64,000 nucleotides of DNA from an uncultured Lachnospiraceae bacterium (GTDB taxonomy: Bacteria > Bacillota > Clostridia > Lachnospirales > Lachnospiraceae), in NCBI GenBank assembly GCA_900549665.1, contig URPH01000005.1:39251-103250 (forward strand), given 5' to 3'. The translations under genes were made by a program, and so were the position numbers. Below the pieces are notes generated by a model. That model was not told where the DNA came from. It saw nothing but the letters and a program-made list of their open reading frames with translations, and did not search any database. Every line of letters starts with the position of its first letter. The first letter of the stretch is position 1. Positions 12,700 to 22,395 of the stretch are shown here, in pieces.

Positions 12700-12733
12700 A
12701 AAAGCCTCCTATACATATAGCATGGAGGCTTTT
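12700..12733. promoter_or_regulatory. Hairpin between gpmI and yitT masking the yitT ribosome site
   Basis: AAAAGCCTCC (12700-12709) and GGAGGCTTTT (12724-12733) form a perfect 10-bp stem with a 14-nt loop. In the minus-strand mRNA the GGAGGC at 12709-12704 is the yitT ribosome site, 7-8 nt from the ATG. The structure could act as a gpmI terminator, an initiation block or both; on the plus strand it is followed by TTTTTGCTTTTTT. Confidence 0.6.
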
Positions 12734-12766
12734 TGCTTTTTTATACAGAACCTTTTGTCTCTGTCC

Positions 12767-14338
12767 TTATTTTACCAATAAAGATTTACCTGTCATTTCA
12801 ACCGGCTGCTCTTTACCCATCAGTTCGATCAAAGTCGGAACGATATCTGCCAGACATCCGCCTTCACGAAGCTTGTAAGAAGGATCGGCATTTACCAGAA
12901 TGAACGGTACCGGATTGGTTGTATGAGCTGTAAACGGAGCGCCTGTCTCATAATCAACGAGCTGTTCCGCATTACCATGGTCAGCACAAACAAACATCAC
13001 ACCACCGGCCTGTTTGATCAGGGTTTCAAGCTCGCCAAGACATTCATCGATAACTTCGATCGCTTTGATGGCGGCATTAACAACACCGGTATGCCCAACC
13101 ATATCGGGGTTGGCAAAATTGCAGATGATCACATCATAATATGCATCTCCGTTTTCATCTTTTGCAGTGATTGCTTCACTTAATTTATCACATACCGTAT
13201 AAGCACTCATACGAGGTTTTAAATCATAGGTAGCTACATATTTAGGGGAGTTGACAAGGATCCTGTCCTCTCCTTTGTTGGGCTCTTCAACACCACCGTT
13301 GAAGAAGAATGTAACATGTGCATACTTTTCAGTCTCTGCAATACGGGCCTGTCTCATACCGTTGGCTGCAAGCCATTCTCCAAAGGTATTGGTAACTGCT
13401 ACCTTGTGGAAAGCAACATCCTTATTGGGAATGGTAGGATCATACTCTGTAAAGCATACATAGTACAGATCCAGCTTTTTATCGCGGTTGAAAGCCTTGT
13501 CTGCAAAGAAATCATCCTCACAGCAGAAGCATCTGGTAATCTCTCTTGCACGGTCCGGTCGGAAGTTGATGAATACAACACTGTCTCCATCCTGGATCGT
13601 AGCTACCGGCTTGCCGTCTTTTACAACAACGGTAGGCTTAACAAATTCGTCTGTCTCATTGCGGTCATAGGATTCCTGAATAGCAGCTGTTGCGCTTGCT
13701 GCGGTAAGACCCTCGCCCTTTGTCATAGCATCATATGCTAACTGTACACGATCATAGTTGTTGTCTCGGTCCATTGCGTAGTAACGGCCGGAAACAGATG
13801 CAACCTCTCCGACACCGAGTTCAGCCATCTTAGCTTCCAGCTGTGTCACAAAATCCTTGCCTGATGCCGGAGGTGTATCACGACCGTCTAAGAAACAGTG
13901 TACATATACTTTTTCCAGATTGTTTTTCTTGGCCATTTCCAACAAGCCGTATAAATGTGTCAGATGACTGTGTACACCACCATCGGAAATCAGTCCGAAA
14001 GCATGCAGTGCCGAATTGTTTTTCTTGCAGTTTTCTACTGCTGCAACAAGTGCGGGATTGGTAAAAAATGTACCATCCTGAATTTCTTTGGTAATACGTG
14101 TTAATTCCTGATATACGATACGACCGGCACCCATGTTAAGATGTCCAACCTCAGAGTTGCCCATCTGTCCATCCGGAAGACCAACTGCCATACCGGAAGC
14201 ATAACCTTTTACAAAGGGATACCCCTTCATCATGCGGTCCATAACAGGAGTCTTTGCAAGTGCAACGGCATTGCCTTCTGTTTTTTCATTTAATCCATAT
14301 CCGTCCAAAATCAATAATACGGTAGGTCCTTTACTCAT
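12767..14338 (-). CDS. gpmI: Phosphoglycerate mutase, cofactor-independent
   Basis: A 523-aa enzyme, the usual length, interconverting 3- and 2-phosphoglycerate in glycolysis. The alkaline-phosphatase-type metal motifs are clear: ILDGYGLNEKTEGNAVALAK at the N-terminus, MGNSEVGHLNMGAGRIVYQE with the catalytic Ser, the FLDGRDTPPASG loop, HVTFFFNGGVEEPNKGEDR, and FANPDMVGHTG plus CADHGNAEQL near the C-terminus. The start at 14338 has AAAGGAG upstream. It is separated from tpiA-pgk-gap, with which it is often clustered in Firmicutes, by a large membrane protein and a CDF transporter. Confidence 0.97.
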   Translation of the reverse strand: MSKGPTVLLILDGYGLNEKTEGNAVALAKTPVMDRMMKGYPFVKGYASGMAVGLPDGQMGNSEVGHLNMGAGRIVYQELTRITKEIQDGTFFTNPALVAAVENCKKNNSALHAFGLISDGGVHSHLTHLYGLLEMAKKNNLEKVYVHCFLDGRDTPPASGKDFVTQLEAKMAELGVGEVASVSGRYYAMDRDNNYDRVQLAYDAMTKGEGLTAASATAAIQESYDRNETDEFVKPTVVVKDGKPVATIQDGDSVVFINFRPDRAREITRCFCCEDDFFADKAFNRDKKLDLYYVCFTEYDPTIPNKDVAFHKVAVTNTFGEWLAANGMRQARIAETEKYAHVTFFFNGGVEEPNKGEDRILVNSPKYVATYDLKPRMSAYTVCDKLSEAITAKDENGDAYYDVIICNFANPDMVGHTGVVNAAIKAIEVIDECLGELETLIKQAGGVMFVCADHGNAEQLVDYETGAPFTAHTTNPVPFILVNADPSYKLREGGCLADIVPTLIELMGKEQPVEMTGKSLLVK

Positions 14339-14519
14339 TCTGCTTATCTCCTTTATTTTTAATTTGTATCATGATATATCCGGTAATAAGACATCAAACC
14401 GGACAAACTCCAATATACGGTGAACCGACTAAGCATCGGATACCACGGATTATTATACTACTGATATCCCATTTCATGCAATCATTTTAATTATCACTTT
14501 TCACTCACTTTTCTTTACT

Positions 14520-17468
14520 TCACTTTTCCGTGCCTCCTGGATCAGATATATGTGATTGTGGCAATTCGTCCAATTTATAAAATCGAATATCCGACACATC
14601 CACGTTTCCGGTCACGGTCGAACCGGTCAGTTCCAAGGTGATTTGGTCATGTCCATCCAACAGCCAGTTGGGATTGGTTCCTATCGGGAATAATAATTTT
14701 CCATCATCTACCCATGCTGTCATTGAGCACTCTGCTTTATCACCGGACAGGCAGTTAAAATAGATTTTAACACTTCCTCCGGATACCCCATTTATATCAA
14801 CGTATATAAAATCAGCCTGATCACCTTCTACAGGCTGTTCCGTTTTTATGACAAAACGAATGTCCTTATCATCTGTAACAGCTTCCGTTTCAAACCCAAT
14901 ATCACGATAGCGGCTATGTAAATGCTCCATACTATTCACGGAATCTGCAAAAGCAGCTGCAACACCATAACAGTTGTAGTCTGCGGTCCATGCCGAGGAA
15001 TCATAATTTCCTTTTTTCCCATAAATGGCAGCATACAGTTTGTGTGGAAGAAACAGATCCAGATCCTCGGAATAATAATATCCTTTTTCTACCAGATACC
15101 GATATAAATAGTATTCCTCCAACGGGATCACACCTGTTCTTACCGCTGTTTTCTCTGTATCAATTAACGAAATTTCCTTGGTTACAGCATCATAACTTCT
15201 GGCTATGGCTGTACGCCCGGAATAAACAGCCTTTTCATTCAGTAAATAATAAAAAAACTGACTTTGCTCAAACCCAAGCAATCTTATATCCGGATCAAAC
15301 AATCTCAGATAATCCATCGTAACTTCTAATTTATCTAATTTTTCCAATACATTCAAAGATACATATCCATTCCCAATCCGTTCAAAATCCACATCAGGAT
15401 ATGCCGCCTTTATCTCTTCTGTCACCCTCACGTATCCGTCTTTAAAAGCATATGGTCTCAGTTTACTTTGATACTCCCCTAACACAAACGAATCCTGATC
15501 GGTAGTTCCCTCCAGGGGTGGAAACTGATAATCGGAACACTTTTCAAAAAATAAGAACGGAATGCTTAATGTCAATGCCAATAGAACCGCATAATTCTTT
15601 TTGCTTAACATTTCTTTTCCATGACAAATCAGATAAACAAGAAAAAAAGCACTACACAGGATAATCACGACAAATGACGATCTGGATAATAAGTTTGAAA
15701 CCCAGTCCTCATCCATGCACACCATTGTATATGTATAACAGATACATGTCGTTGGTACAATGCAGCTTAGCATAAAAAAAGCATCCGTCCTGTAATTATC
15801 AAAGCATTTTCTGCGACATTTCAGAAAGTGACACAATAAATATACAACCGGCACTAAAATAATGATTCCCAATGACAGTCTCACAATATAATAAATCATG
15901 GAATAACACATATAATTTGAAAAATATGGCATAAACCAGTCCGGCACATCTGATTGATATATGTTGATCCCATCTACTGCCAATGTCTGTCCGCTCATTG
16001 ACATGACATGTTCAAACATCCGTTCCAGCAGCGGTAAAGATGCACCAATGACCGCCAGCACAAAAACAATAACCGGAATATATTTTCTTTTCATATCCGG
16101 AGTTTTAATAAACGAAGCCACTTGTAAAAAAGCAAATGGTAATGCTCCCAGCAGTAGTGCAGCTCCATACAAAGGATAAAACAATCCATCCAGAAAACTC
16201 ACAAAAATATAGCTGATAAGCCACAACGTTTTATTTTCAATCAGCTTCTTATCTGACCATAAAAGCAAGGTCGGAAAAATGATCCACACTCTGCAATAAA
16301 CCGGCATATGGAAAACCATGGCAAAACACAATGCCCACCTTCCACCGACTTTCCGATATAAAAGATACATCGTAACAAACTCAAATAAAAAAGCAAATAA
16401 AACAAAACTCATGTTATAGGCATTGGCCATTCCATGAAAAACATAACGATTAATACATCCCAGGATCATAGGAAACAGACCCGAGGCCGGTGAATACTCT
16501 TCATATGCTTTTTGTCCAAGTTCTACAATTTGCTGCCATGGCAGAATCTGTTCACCATGATGATGCAGATCAAACGGAAGGATCATTGCCGGAGACATAT
16601 ATGATACAAAGGAAAAAACAGAAATCACTGTCGAAAAATTTACCGGTTCCTGATATATAGCCGGATCTTTTCTCAAATATGCATTGTAAAATTTCACAAA
16701 GGATGCAATTGATAATACGAAAACAATAAAAGAAATTATCATTTTATATGCCATCGGAAAATCCATATTTTCAGGACCGGTACCGGACTGGTAGGTATCC
16801 TTTAAATATAAAAGAAAAAGTCCGGGGATAAAAATCTGAATGAAATCCCCAATGCTTCTGATTGTGATCTTTTTTACAAACCCAGTCAAAGACAGACACA
16901 ATACAAACAGAATAACCGTACCAGCCAACACATTTACATCTGTAAAAAAAGTCCTTTGAAAAAATACAGAACCAATGACAGCCATTACCTCAATAAAAAA
17001 ATAAAGAATCAAAAAGAATGCGATATACGACATAGAATTTTCACGCAGAAAATATACCACCATACTGCAAAGAAATGATATCAGTAAAAACTTGTAATTT
17101 ACCGTCTGATAAATGATCAGATGTGTGAAAAAAGGAAAAAATGATAATATTGCATAGAAAAACCATTCTTTGTTAATAAAATAAGTTTTCGTTAAATATG
17201 CTGTATTATCACTCTTTTGAGATTCCAGAAAGGAAAGGATTGCAGCTAATGCCAGGGCCATAAACAGCACAAACCAGAACACATGCCATTCTCCTACTTT
17301 ATTTGTTTCGCAATATGTATCCTCTCCTATCAGGAAATCCAGATAAACATTTTTATTTTTTGTCACATAATCATATCCAAAATAAAACATCATGCAGGCA
17401 AAAAAAGATACACTGACTAAAATTGTCCATATATTAATAATTCTTCTAAAACACAATTTATTTTTCAT
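14520..17468 (-). CDS. Large polytopic membrane protein of unknown function (982 aa)
   Basis: The start at 17468 is preferred (GAGGAAAAACAA before ATG); an upstream in-frame ATG would add 21 residues. Residues 1-660 contain roughly eighteen hydrophobic segments, with Phe/Tyr-rich loops (for example LSFFPFFTHLIIYQTVNYKF and VFHMPVYCRVWIIFPTLLLW). This resembles multi-spanning glycosyltransferase or lipid-linked glycan enzymes. Residues about 690-982 are soluble and probably extracellular, with beta-rich text near the end (FIYVDINGVSGGSVKIYFNC). I cannot name the family. There is no close operon partner: gpmI begins about 180 bp downstream, and the CDF gene is divergent. Confidence 0.7.
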   Translation of the reverse strand: MKNKLCFRRIINIWTILVSVSFFACMMFYFGYDYVTKNKNVYLDFLIGEDTYCETNKVGEWHVFWFVLFMALALAAILSFLESQKSDNTAYLTKTYFINKEWFFYAILSFFPFFTHLIIYQTVNYKFLLISFLCSMVVYFLRENSMSYIAFFLILYFFIEVMAVIGSVFFQRTFFTDVNVLAGTVILFVLCLSLTGFVKKITIRSIGDFIQIFIPGLFLLYLKDTYQSGTGPENMDFPMAYKMIISFIVFVLSIASFVKFYNAYLRKDPAIYQEPVNFSTVISVFSFVSYMSPAMILPFDLHHHGEQILPWQQIVELGQKAYEEYSPASGLFPMILGCINRYVFHGMANAYNMSFVLFAFLFEFVTMYLLYRKVGGRWALCFAMVFHMPVYCRVWIIFPTLLLWSDKKLIENKTLWLISYIFVSFLDGLFYPLYGAALLLGALPFAFLQVASFIKTPDMKRKYIPVIVFVLAVIGASLPLLERMFEHVMSMSGQTLAVDGINIYQSDVPDWFMPYFSNYMCYSMIYYIVRLSLGIIILVPVVYLLCHFLKCRRKCFDNYRTDAFFMLSCIVPTTCICYTYTMVCMDEDWVSNLLSRSSFVVIILCSAFFLVYLICHGKEMLSKKNYAVLLALTLSIPFLFFEKCSDYQFPPLEGTTDQDSFVLGEYQSKLRPYAFKDGYVRVTEEIKAAYPDVDFERIGNGYVSLNVLEKLDKLEVTMDYLRLFDPDIRLLGFEQSQFFYYLLNEKAVYSGRTAIARSYDAVTKEISLIDTEKTAVRTGVIPLEEYYLYRYLVEKGYYYSEDLDLFLPHKLYAAIYGKKGNYDSSAWTADYNCYGVAAAFADSVNSMEHLHSRYRDIGFETEAVTDDKDIRFVIKTEQPVEGDQADFIYVDINGVSGGSVKIYFNCLSGDKAECSMTAWVDDGKLLFPIGTNPNWLLDGHDQITLELTGSTVTGNVDVSDIRFYKLDELPQSHISDPGGTEK

Positions 17469-17617
17469 TTGTTTTTCCTCAAAAAAATAATAGCACCATT
17501 CAAAATGCATTACAAGTTTTGCAAAATACATTGCACGTTGTGAAAAAAATAGCTAAAATATGGTTTTATAAAAGCAATTGTCTTTTTCATAATAAAATCA
17601 GGGAGATGATATACCTT

Positions 17618-18784
17618 ATGCTTACATTGTTAAGTAAAATATTCATAAAAAACAATACCGATTATCAAAATCCACAAACTCGGTCCGCATACGGAAAGCT
17701 CTGTGGTGGATTTGGTATTTTTCTGAATATTTGTTTATTTGCCGGTAAATTAACCGTCGGAATATTGAGCAGATCCATTGCAATTATTGCAGATGCGACC
17801 AACAACTTATCAGACGCAGCTTCATCAGTGCTTACCCTTATCGGATTTAAGTTAGCGGAGCAAAAGCCGGATGATGATCATCCATACGGTCATGGACGTA
17901 TTGAATATATTACAGGTCTGCTTATTTCCGTGGCTATCATTTTTATGGGATTTGAGCTTGTTAAAAGTTCAGTCGTAAAAATATTTCATCCGCAAAGCAT
18001 GGAATGCAGTGTCGTTACCATCATAATTTTATTGGCATCCATTCTCATAAAAATATACATGTACCTTTATAATCGTTCCATCGGTCAAAAAATCGAATCG
18101 GTTGTTATGACTGCAACAGCAACCGATTCCCTTAGTGATTCTATTGCAACTTCTGTTGTATTGGTTTCTACTTTTATTTATCTGTTAACAAATATCAATA
18201 TCGATGCTTATTGTGGTGTCCTGGTTGGGTTATTCATTTTATATTCCGGATTTAATGCTGCAAAAGAGACCATTTCTCCTTTACTGGGTCAACCACCCAA
18301 GCCGGAATTGATTGAGCAAATTAAGAATATCGTTTTTTCTCACAAGGAAATATTGGGAATACATGATATGATGGTTCATGACTATGGTCCCGGAAGAATC
18401 ATAGCATCCTTACATGCTGAGGTAGATTCCAGGGGAGATATTATGAATTTACACGAAGTCATCGACTGTATTGAAACTGAGATCCGTGATAAATGCCTGT
18501 GCCAGGCTGTCATACATATGGATCCCGTTCTGGTAAATGATCCTTATACAGATGAGTTAAAAGAAAAAGTACAGAAAATCATCCATGACTTTGATCCGAA
18601 TTTAAACTTTCATGATTTCCGTGTTGTAAAAGGACAAAACCGCACAAATATCATTTTCGATCTGCTGCTTCCTTTCAAATATAAATTCAGTGATGAATAT
18701 ATGGTTAAATATCTTAAAGATGAAGTTAAAAAAATAAATCCGGCTTTCTTTGCTGTCATTAATGTTGACAAAGGAAGTTTATAA
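17618..18784 (+). CDS. Cation diffusion facilitator family transporter
   Basis: The start at 17618 (MLTLLSKIFIKN) gives 388 aa and follows AGGGAG at a 12-nt spacing; an in-frame start at 17519 has no ribosome site. The metal-site Asp is in IIADATNNLSDAASS, followed by the CDF hallmark DDDHPYGHGRIEYITGL and the later TATDSLSDSIATSVVL helix, together giving six membrane spans. The C-terminal half is the cytosolic ferredoxin-like domain (HDMMVHDYGPGRIIASLHAE). Such proteins export Zn, Mn, Fe or Co using proton exchange; the metal cannot be read here. It is divergent from the large membrane protein and convergent with tpiA. Confidence 0.93.
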   Translation: MLTLLSKIFIKNNTDYQNPQTRSAYGKLCGGFGIFLNICLFAGKLTVGILSRSIAIIADATNNLSDAASSVLTLIGFKLAEQKPDDDHPYGHGRIEYITGLLISVAIIFMGFELVKSSVVKIFHPQSMECSVVTIIILLASILIKIYMYLYNRSIGQKIESVVMTATATDSLSDSIATSVVLVSTFIYLLTNINIDAYCGVLVGLFILYSGFNAAKETISPLLGQPPKPELIEQIKNIVFSHKEILGIHDMMVHDYGPGRIIASLHAEVDSRGDIMNLHEVIDCIETEIRDKCLCQAVIHMDPVLVNDPYTDELKEKVQKIIHDFDPNLNFHDFRVVKGQNRTNIIFDLLLPFKYKFSDEYMVKYLKDEVKKINPAFFAVINVDKGSL

Positions 18785-18807
18785 TCTATGATAAATCACA
18801 ACAAAAA

Positions 18808-18859
18808 AGACATTTCCGGCCGTCTGCCAGAAGGATCGGCACACCGGAAATGTCTTTTT
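18808..18859. terminator. Bidirectional terminator between CDF gene and tpiA
   Basis: AGACATTTCCGG (18808-18819) pairs perfectly with CCGGAAATGTCT (18844-18855). T-runs flank it on both strands, so it can serve both the CDF gene (plus) and tpiA (minus). Confidence 0.85.
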
Positions 18860-18908
18860 CTATTCTCTGTAAATACCTACATCAGAGAAATTTCAAATTG
18901 CATTGTTA

Positions 18909-19655
18909 TTATGCATTCACAATTTTGCCAAAATCGGGTTTTAATGCAGCTCCACCGATCAAGCCACCGTCGATGTTGGGTTTAGCTAATAATTCAGCTG
19001 CATTTCCGGCGTTCATAGATCCGCCGTACTGGATACGAACAGCTTCTGCTGTTGCATCATCATACAGATCAGCAATTGTCTCACGGATCATCTTGCAAAC
19101 TTCTTCAGCCTGATCAGCTGTAGCTGTTTCACCGGTTCCGATAGCCCAGATGGGTTCATAAGCGATAACTAATTCTTTAACCTGATCAGCTGTTACGCCA
19201 TCCAGATCCCATGTGATCTGTCTCTTGATCCACTCTGTATAAGTACCTGCTTTACGAAGAGCAAGTGACTCACCACAGCAAAGAATAGGAGAAAGACCTG
19301 CAGCAAATGCTTTTTTAACTTTCTGGTTGATTAAGATATCGTTTTCACCAAAGATATCTCTTCTCTCAGAATGTCCGATGATGATGTATTTAACACCAGC
19401 ATCTTTCAGCATGGGAGCTGAAATTTCACCTGTGAAAGCACCCTTATCTTCGATGTAGAAGTTTTCTGCACCAAGTGCTACGTTGGATCCTTTGATTGCT
19501 TCTGCAACAGGAACGATGTCGATTGCAGGTACGCAATAAACAACATCAACGTCAGGATTAACTACTAAGTCTTTTAAAGTTGCAACTAATTCAACTGCCT
19601 GGCTGGGTGTCATGTTCATTTTCCAGTTGCCGGCAATAATTCTTCTTCTAGCCAT
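18909..19655 (-). CDS. tpiA: Triosephosphate isomerase
   Basis: A 248-aa TIM barrel converting dihydroxyacetone phosphate and glyceraldehyde-3-phosphate. It has the N-terminal Lys motif (IIAGNWKMNMTPSQAVEL), the catalytic His (IIGHSERRDIFGE), the catalytic Glu in VIAYEPIWAIGTGETA, and phosphate-binding segments IQYGGSMNAGNAAELL and DGGLIGGAALKPDF. Length is typical. It is the last gene of the gap-pgk-tpiA series and is separated from pgk by 190 bp containing three hairpins. Confidence 0.98.
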   Translation of the reverse strand: MARRRIIAGNWKMNMTPSQAVELVATLKDLVVNPDVDVVYCVPAIDIVPVAEAIKGSNVALGAENFYIEDKGAFTGEISAPMLKDAGVKYIIIGHSERRDIFGENDILINQKVKKAFAAGLSPILCCGESLALRKAGTYTEWIKRQITWDLDGVTADQVKELVIAYEPIWAIGTGETATADQAEEVCKMIRETIADLYDDATAEAVRIQYGGSMNAGNAAELLAKPNIDGGLIGGAALKPDFGKIVNA

Positions 19656-19701
19656 TATAAAAATCTCCTTAATTGTTTTGATATATCATTCGACGCGATA
19701 C

Positions 19702-19826
19702 GAGTTGTTCCGCTCCGCTCTCACAACTCTAACGCTTTCGCAATATTTGCACTTCGTGCATATTGCTCAACCGTTATATTCGTCAAATACAGACTGCATT
19801 GTAAGCAAGCTTACATGCATCCTGTA
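19702..19826. repeat. Three consecutive intergenic hairpins between pgk and tpiA
   Basis: Stem 1: GAGTTGT (19702-19708) with ACAACTC (19723-19729), loop starting TCCGCT. Stem 2: GCAATATTTGCAC-TTC-GTGCATATTGC (19740-19766). Stem 3: 19788-19826, with core TGCATTGTAAGC/GCTTACATGCA and outer TACAG/CTGTA. Stem 1 resembles the stem at 30646-30679 with compensatory base changes. None has a clear T-tract, so these look like RNA-processing or repeat elements rather than terminators. Confidence 0.6.
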
Positions 19827-19845
19827 TTTTCCTCATTTTTATCGC

Positions 19846-21078
19846 TTACTTATCATCTGCTGCTACAACACCGGGAAGTGCTTTTCCCTCTAAGAATTCC
19901 AGAGAAGCTCCACCACCTGTAGAGATATGGCTCATCTTGTCTGCAAAACCTAACTGGTTGCAGGCTGCTGCAGAGTCACCACCACCGATGATCGTTGTTG
20001 CATCTGTTTCAGCTAAAGCTTTTGCTACAGCGATTGTACCTTTTGCAAGTGTCGGGTTTTCGAATACACCCATCGGTCCGTTCCAAACAACTGTCTTGGC
20101 TTCTTTTGCTGCTTTTGCAAATAATTCCTGTGTCTTAGGTCCGATATCAAGACCTTCTTTGTCAGCAGGGATCTTTGTAGAGTCTACATATTCAACTTCG
20201 ATTTCAGCATCGATCGGATTCGGGAAACCATCAGCTACTGCTGTATCTACGGGAAGTAATAATTTCTTTCCTAATTTTTCAGCTTTAGCCATCATTTCTT
20301 TACAGTAATCCAGTTTCTCATCATCTACTAATGAGTTACCGATTTCATATCCCTGTGCTTTTAAGAATGTGAATGCCATACCACCACCGATGATCAGAGT
20401 ATCACATTTCTCAAGTAAGTTGTTGATAACGTTTAATTTGTCAGCAACTTTAGCACCACCAAGGATAGCTACGAAAGGACGAACCGGATTCTCAACTGCA
20501 TTTCCCAAGAAATCGATTTCTTTCTGCATTAAGTATCCAACTGCGTTCTCTCCGCCTTTTGCGGTAATATATTTGGTAACTACAGCTACAGAAGCATGTG
20601 CTCTGTGAGCAGAACCGAATGCGTCGCATACATATACATCAGCAAGATCAGCTAATTCTTTTGCAAATGCTTCGCCTGCTTCTGTAGGTTTGGTCTCTTC
20701 TTTGCCACGGAAACGTGTATTCTGAAGTAATACAACATCTCCTTCTTTCATAGCTTCTACAGCCTTTGTAGCTGCTTCGCCTGTTACATTGTAATCAGCA
20801 ACGAAAGTAACTTCCTTGCCTAATTTTTCAGATAATCTCTTTGCTACAGGAGCTAAAGATTCGCCTTCATTGGGGCCGTTTTTAACTTTTCCAAGATGTG
20901 AGCAAAGGATAACTTTACCACCATCTTTGATTAATTTTTCGATTGTGGGAAGAGCTGCGTTGATACGTGTTTCGTCTGTGATCACACCATCTTTTAACGG
21001 AACGTTAAAGTCGCATCTTACCAGTACACGTTTACCTTTTACGTTGATATCATCAACTGATTTTTTGTTTAATGACAT
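19846..21078 (-). CDS. pgk: Phosphoglycerate kinase
   Basis: The start at 21078 (MSLNKKSVDDINVKGKRVLV) has GGAGG 8 nt upstream, giving 410 aa. The enzyme transfers the acyl phosphate of 1,3-bisphosphoglycerate to ADP. The signature VLVRCDFNVPLKDG, the substrate arginines in NTRFRGKEETK and SAHRAHASV, the hinge FVAILGGAKVADKL, the nucleotide-site Glu region VWNGPMGVFE and the terminal TIIGGGDSAAA/ISTGGGASLEFLEG are all present. It is slightly longer than the usual roughly 395 aa. It lies between gap and tpiA; a strong hairpin separates it from gap. Confidence 0.98.
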   Translation of the reverse strand: MSLNKKSVDDINVKGKRVLVRCDFNVPLKDGVITDETRINAALPTIEKLIKDGGKVILCSHLGKVKNGPNEGESLAPVAKRLSEKLGKEVTFVADYNVTGEAATKAVEAMKEGDVVLLQNTRFRGKEETKPTEAGEAFAKELADLADVYVCDAFGSAHRAHASVAVVTKYITAKGGENAVGYLMQKEIDFLGNAVENPVRPFVAILGGAKVADKLNVINNLLEKCDTLIIGGGMAFTFLKAQGYEIGNSLVDDEKLDYCKEMMAKAEKLGKKLLLPVDTAVADGFPNPIDAEIEVEYVDSTKIPADKEGLDIGPKTQELFAKAAKEAKTVVWNGPMGVFENPTLAKGTIAVAKALAETDATTIIGGGDSAAACNQLGFADKMSHISTGGGASLEFLEGKALPGVVAADDK

Positions 21079-21103
21079 TTGTAATGCCTCCTTATATGAT
21101 TTT

Positions 21104-21134
21104 AAAAAAAGGATCCGGTCCAAAAGACCGGACC
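21104..21134 (-). terminator. Terminator or attenuator between gap and pgk
   Basis: Minus strand: GGTCCGGTC (21134-21126) pairs with GACCGGATCC (21120-21111), followed by TTTTTTT. A terminator inside the operon could let gap be expressed above pgk and tpiA. Confidence 0.75.
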
Positions 21135-21169
21135 CTTTAAGGTCTTTACCTGAGTTGGTTCAGATCAAA

Positions 21170-22171
21170 TTATGCTAATTCAGCAAAGTATTTGATTGTA
21201 CGAACCATCTGAGATGTGTAGCTGTTCTCGTTGTCATACCAAGAAACAACCTGTACTAAATTGTCTTCGCCAACCATTGTCTGTGTTGCATCGAAGATTG
21301 AACCATATGTTGATCCAACGATATCTGAAGAAACGATTTCTTCTTCGTTGTAACCAAATGATTCTGTAGCTGCTGCTTTCATAGCTGCATTGATTTCTTC
21401 TTTTGTTACAGATTTTTCAACTGTAGCAACTAAGATTGTTGTAGATCCTGTAGGGGTAGGAACACGCTGTGCAGAACCGATTAATTTGCCGTTTAATTCA
21501 GGGATAACTAAACCGATAGCTTTTGCAGCACCTGTTGAGTTGGGAACGATATTAACAGCACCTGCACGAGATCTTCTTAAATCACCTTTTCTCTGAGGTC
21601 CGTCAAGGATCATCTGATCACCTGTGTAAGCATGAATTGTGCTCATAATACCGGATTTGATGCCTGCTAAGTCATTTAATGCTTTAGCCATAGGAGCTAA
21701 GCAGTTTGTTGTACAAGATGCAGCTGAGATAATTTTATCTTCAGGCTTTAATGTTTTGTGGTTTACATTGTAAACGATTGTAGGAAGGTCGTTTCCTGCA
21801 GGAGCAGAAATAACAACTTTCTTAGCGCCGGCATTGATATGAGCCTGTGCTTTTTCTTTAGATGTATAGAAACCTGAGCATTCAAGAACAACGTCTACAC
21901 CAAGTTCTCCCCAAGGACAGTTGTTTGCATCGGGCTCTTTGTAGATTTTTAATGTTTTTCCATCAACTGTGATAGAATCTTCGCCAGCTACTACTGTATC
22001 AGCTTTGGCATATTTACCCTGTGAAGAGTCATATTTCAGAAGGTGAGCTAACATCTTAGGTGATGTTAAATCATTGATTGCTACTACTTCATAACCTTCA
22101 GCACCAAACATCTGTCTGAATGCAAGACGACCAATACGGCCAAAACCATTAATTGCTACTTTTACTGCCAT
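21170..22171 (-). CDS. gap: Glyceraldehyde-3-phosphate dehydrogenase, type I
   Basis: A 333-aa NAD-dependent glycolytic enzyme. It has the Rossmann start VKVAINGFGRIGRLAFRQM, the catalytic Cys in ISAASCTTNCLAPMAK, the His-containing STIHAYTGDQMILDG, the phosphate-site TGAAKAIGLVIPELNGKL and the C-terminal VVSWYDNENSYTSQMVRT. Asp after ND in VVAINDLT indicates NAD rather than NADP preference. The ATG at 22171 follows AGGAGG. It heads the gap-pgk-tpiA series and ends before a strong hairpin. Confidence 0.98.
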   Translation of the reverse strand: MAVKVAINGFGRIGRLAFRQMFGAEGYEVVAINDLTSPKMLAHLLKYDSSQGKYAKADTVVAGEDSITVDGKTLKIYKEPDANNCPWGELGVDVVLECSGFYTSKEKAQAHINAGAKKVVISAPAGNDLPTIVYNVNHKTLKPEDKIISAASCTTNCLAPMAKALNDLAGIKSGIMSTIHAYTGDQMILDGPQRKGDLRRSRAGAVNIVPNSTGAAKAIGLVIPELNGKLIGSAQRVPTPTGSTTILVATVEKSVTKEEINAAMKAAATESFGYNEEEIVSSDIVGSTYGSIFDATQTMVGEDNLVQVVSWYDNENSYTSQMVRTIKYFAELA

Positions 22172-22395
22172 TTTGTAATTCCTCCTAAAATGAATTTTAA
22201 TATATTATTCTGAAAATATGCATGCGCACATAATCAGAACTTTGTCAGCACATTCATTGTACATAATTTGTCCTAAAATATCAAGACATAAATCAAAAGA
22301 AAATCGAAGAAAAGAAAAGAATTTTGCCCTTTTATAGAGTTTATGCTCTGTGTTATGATAGTTTTGATTTAAAAACTGAAAGGCAGGATAACGCT

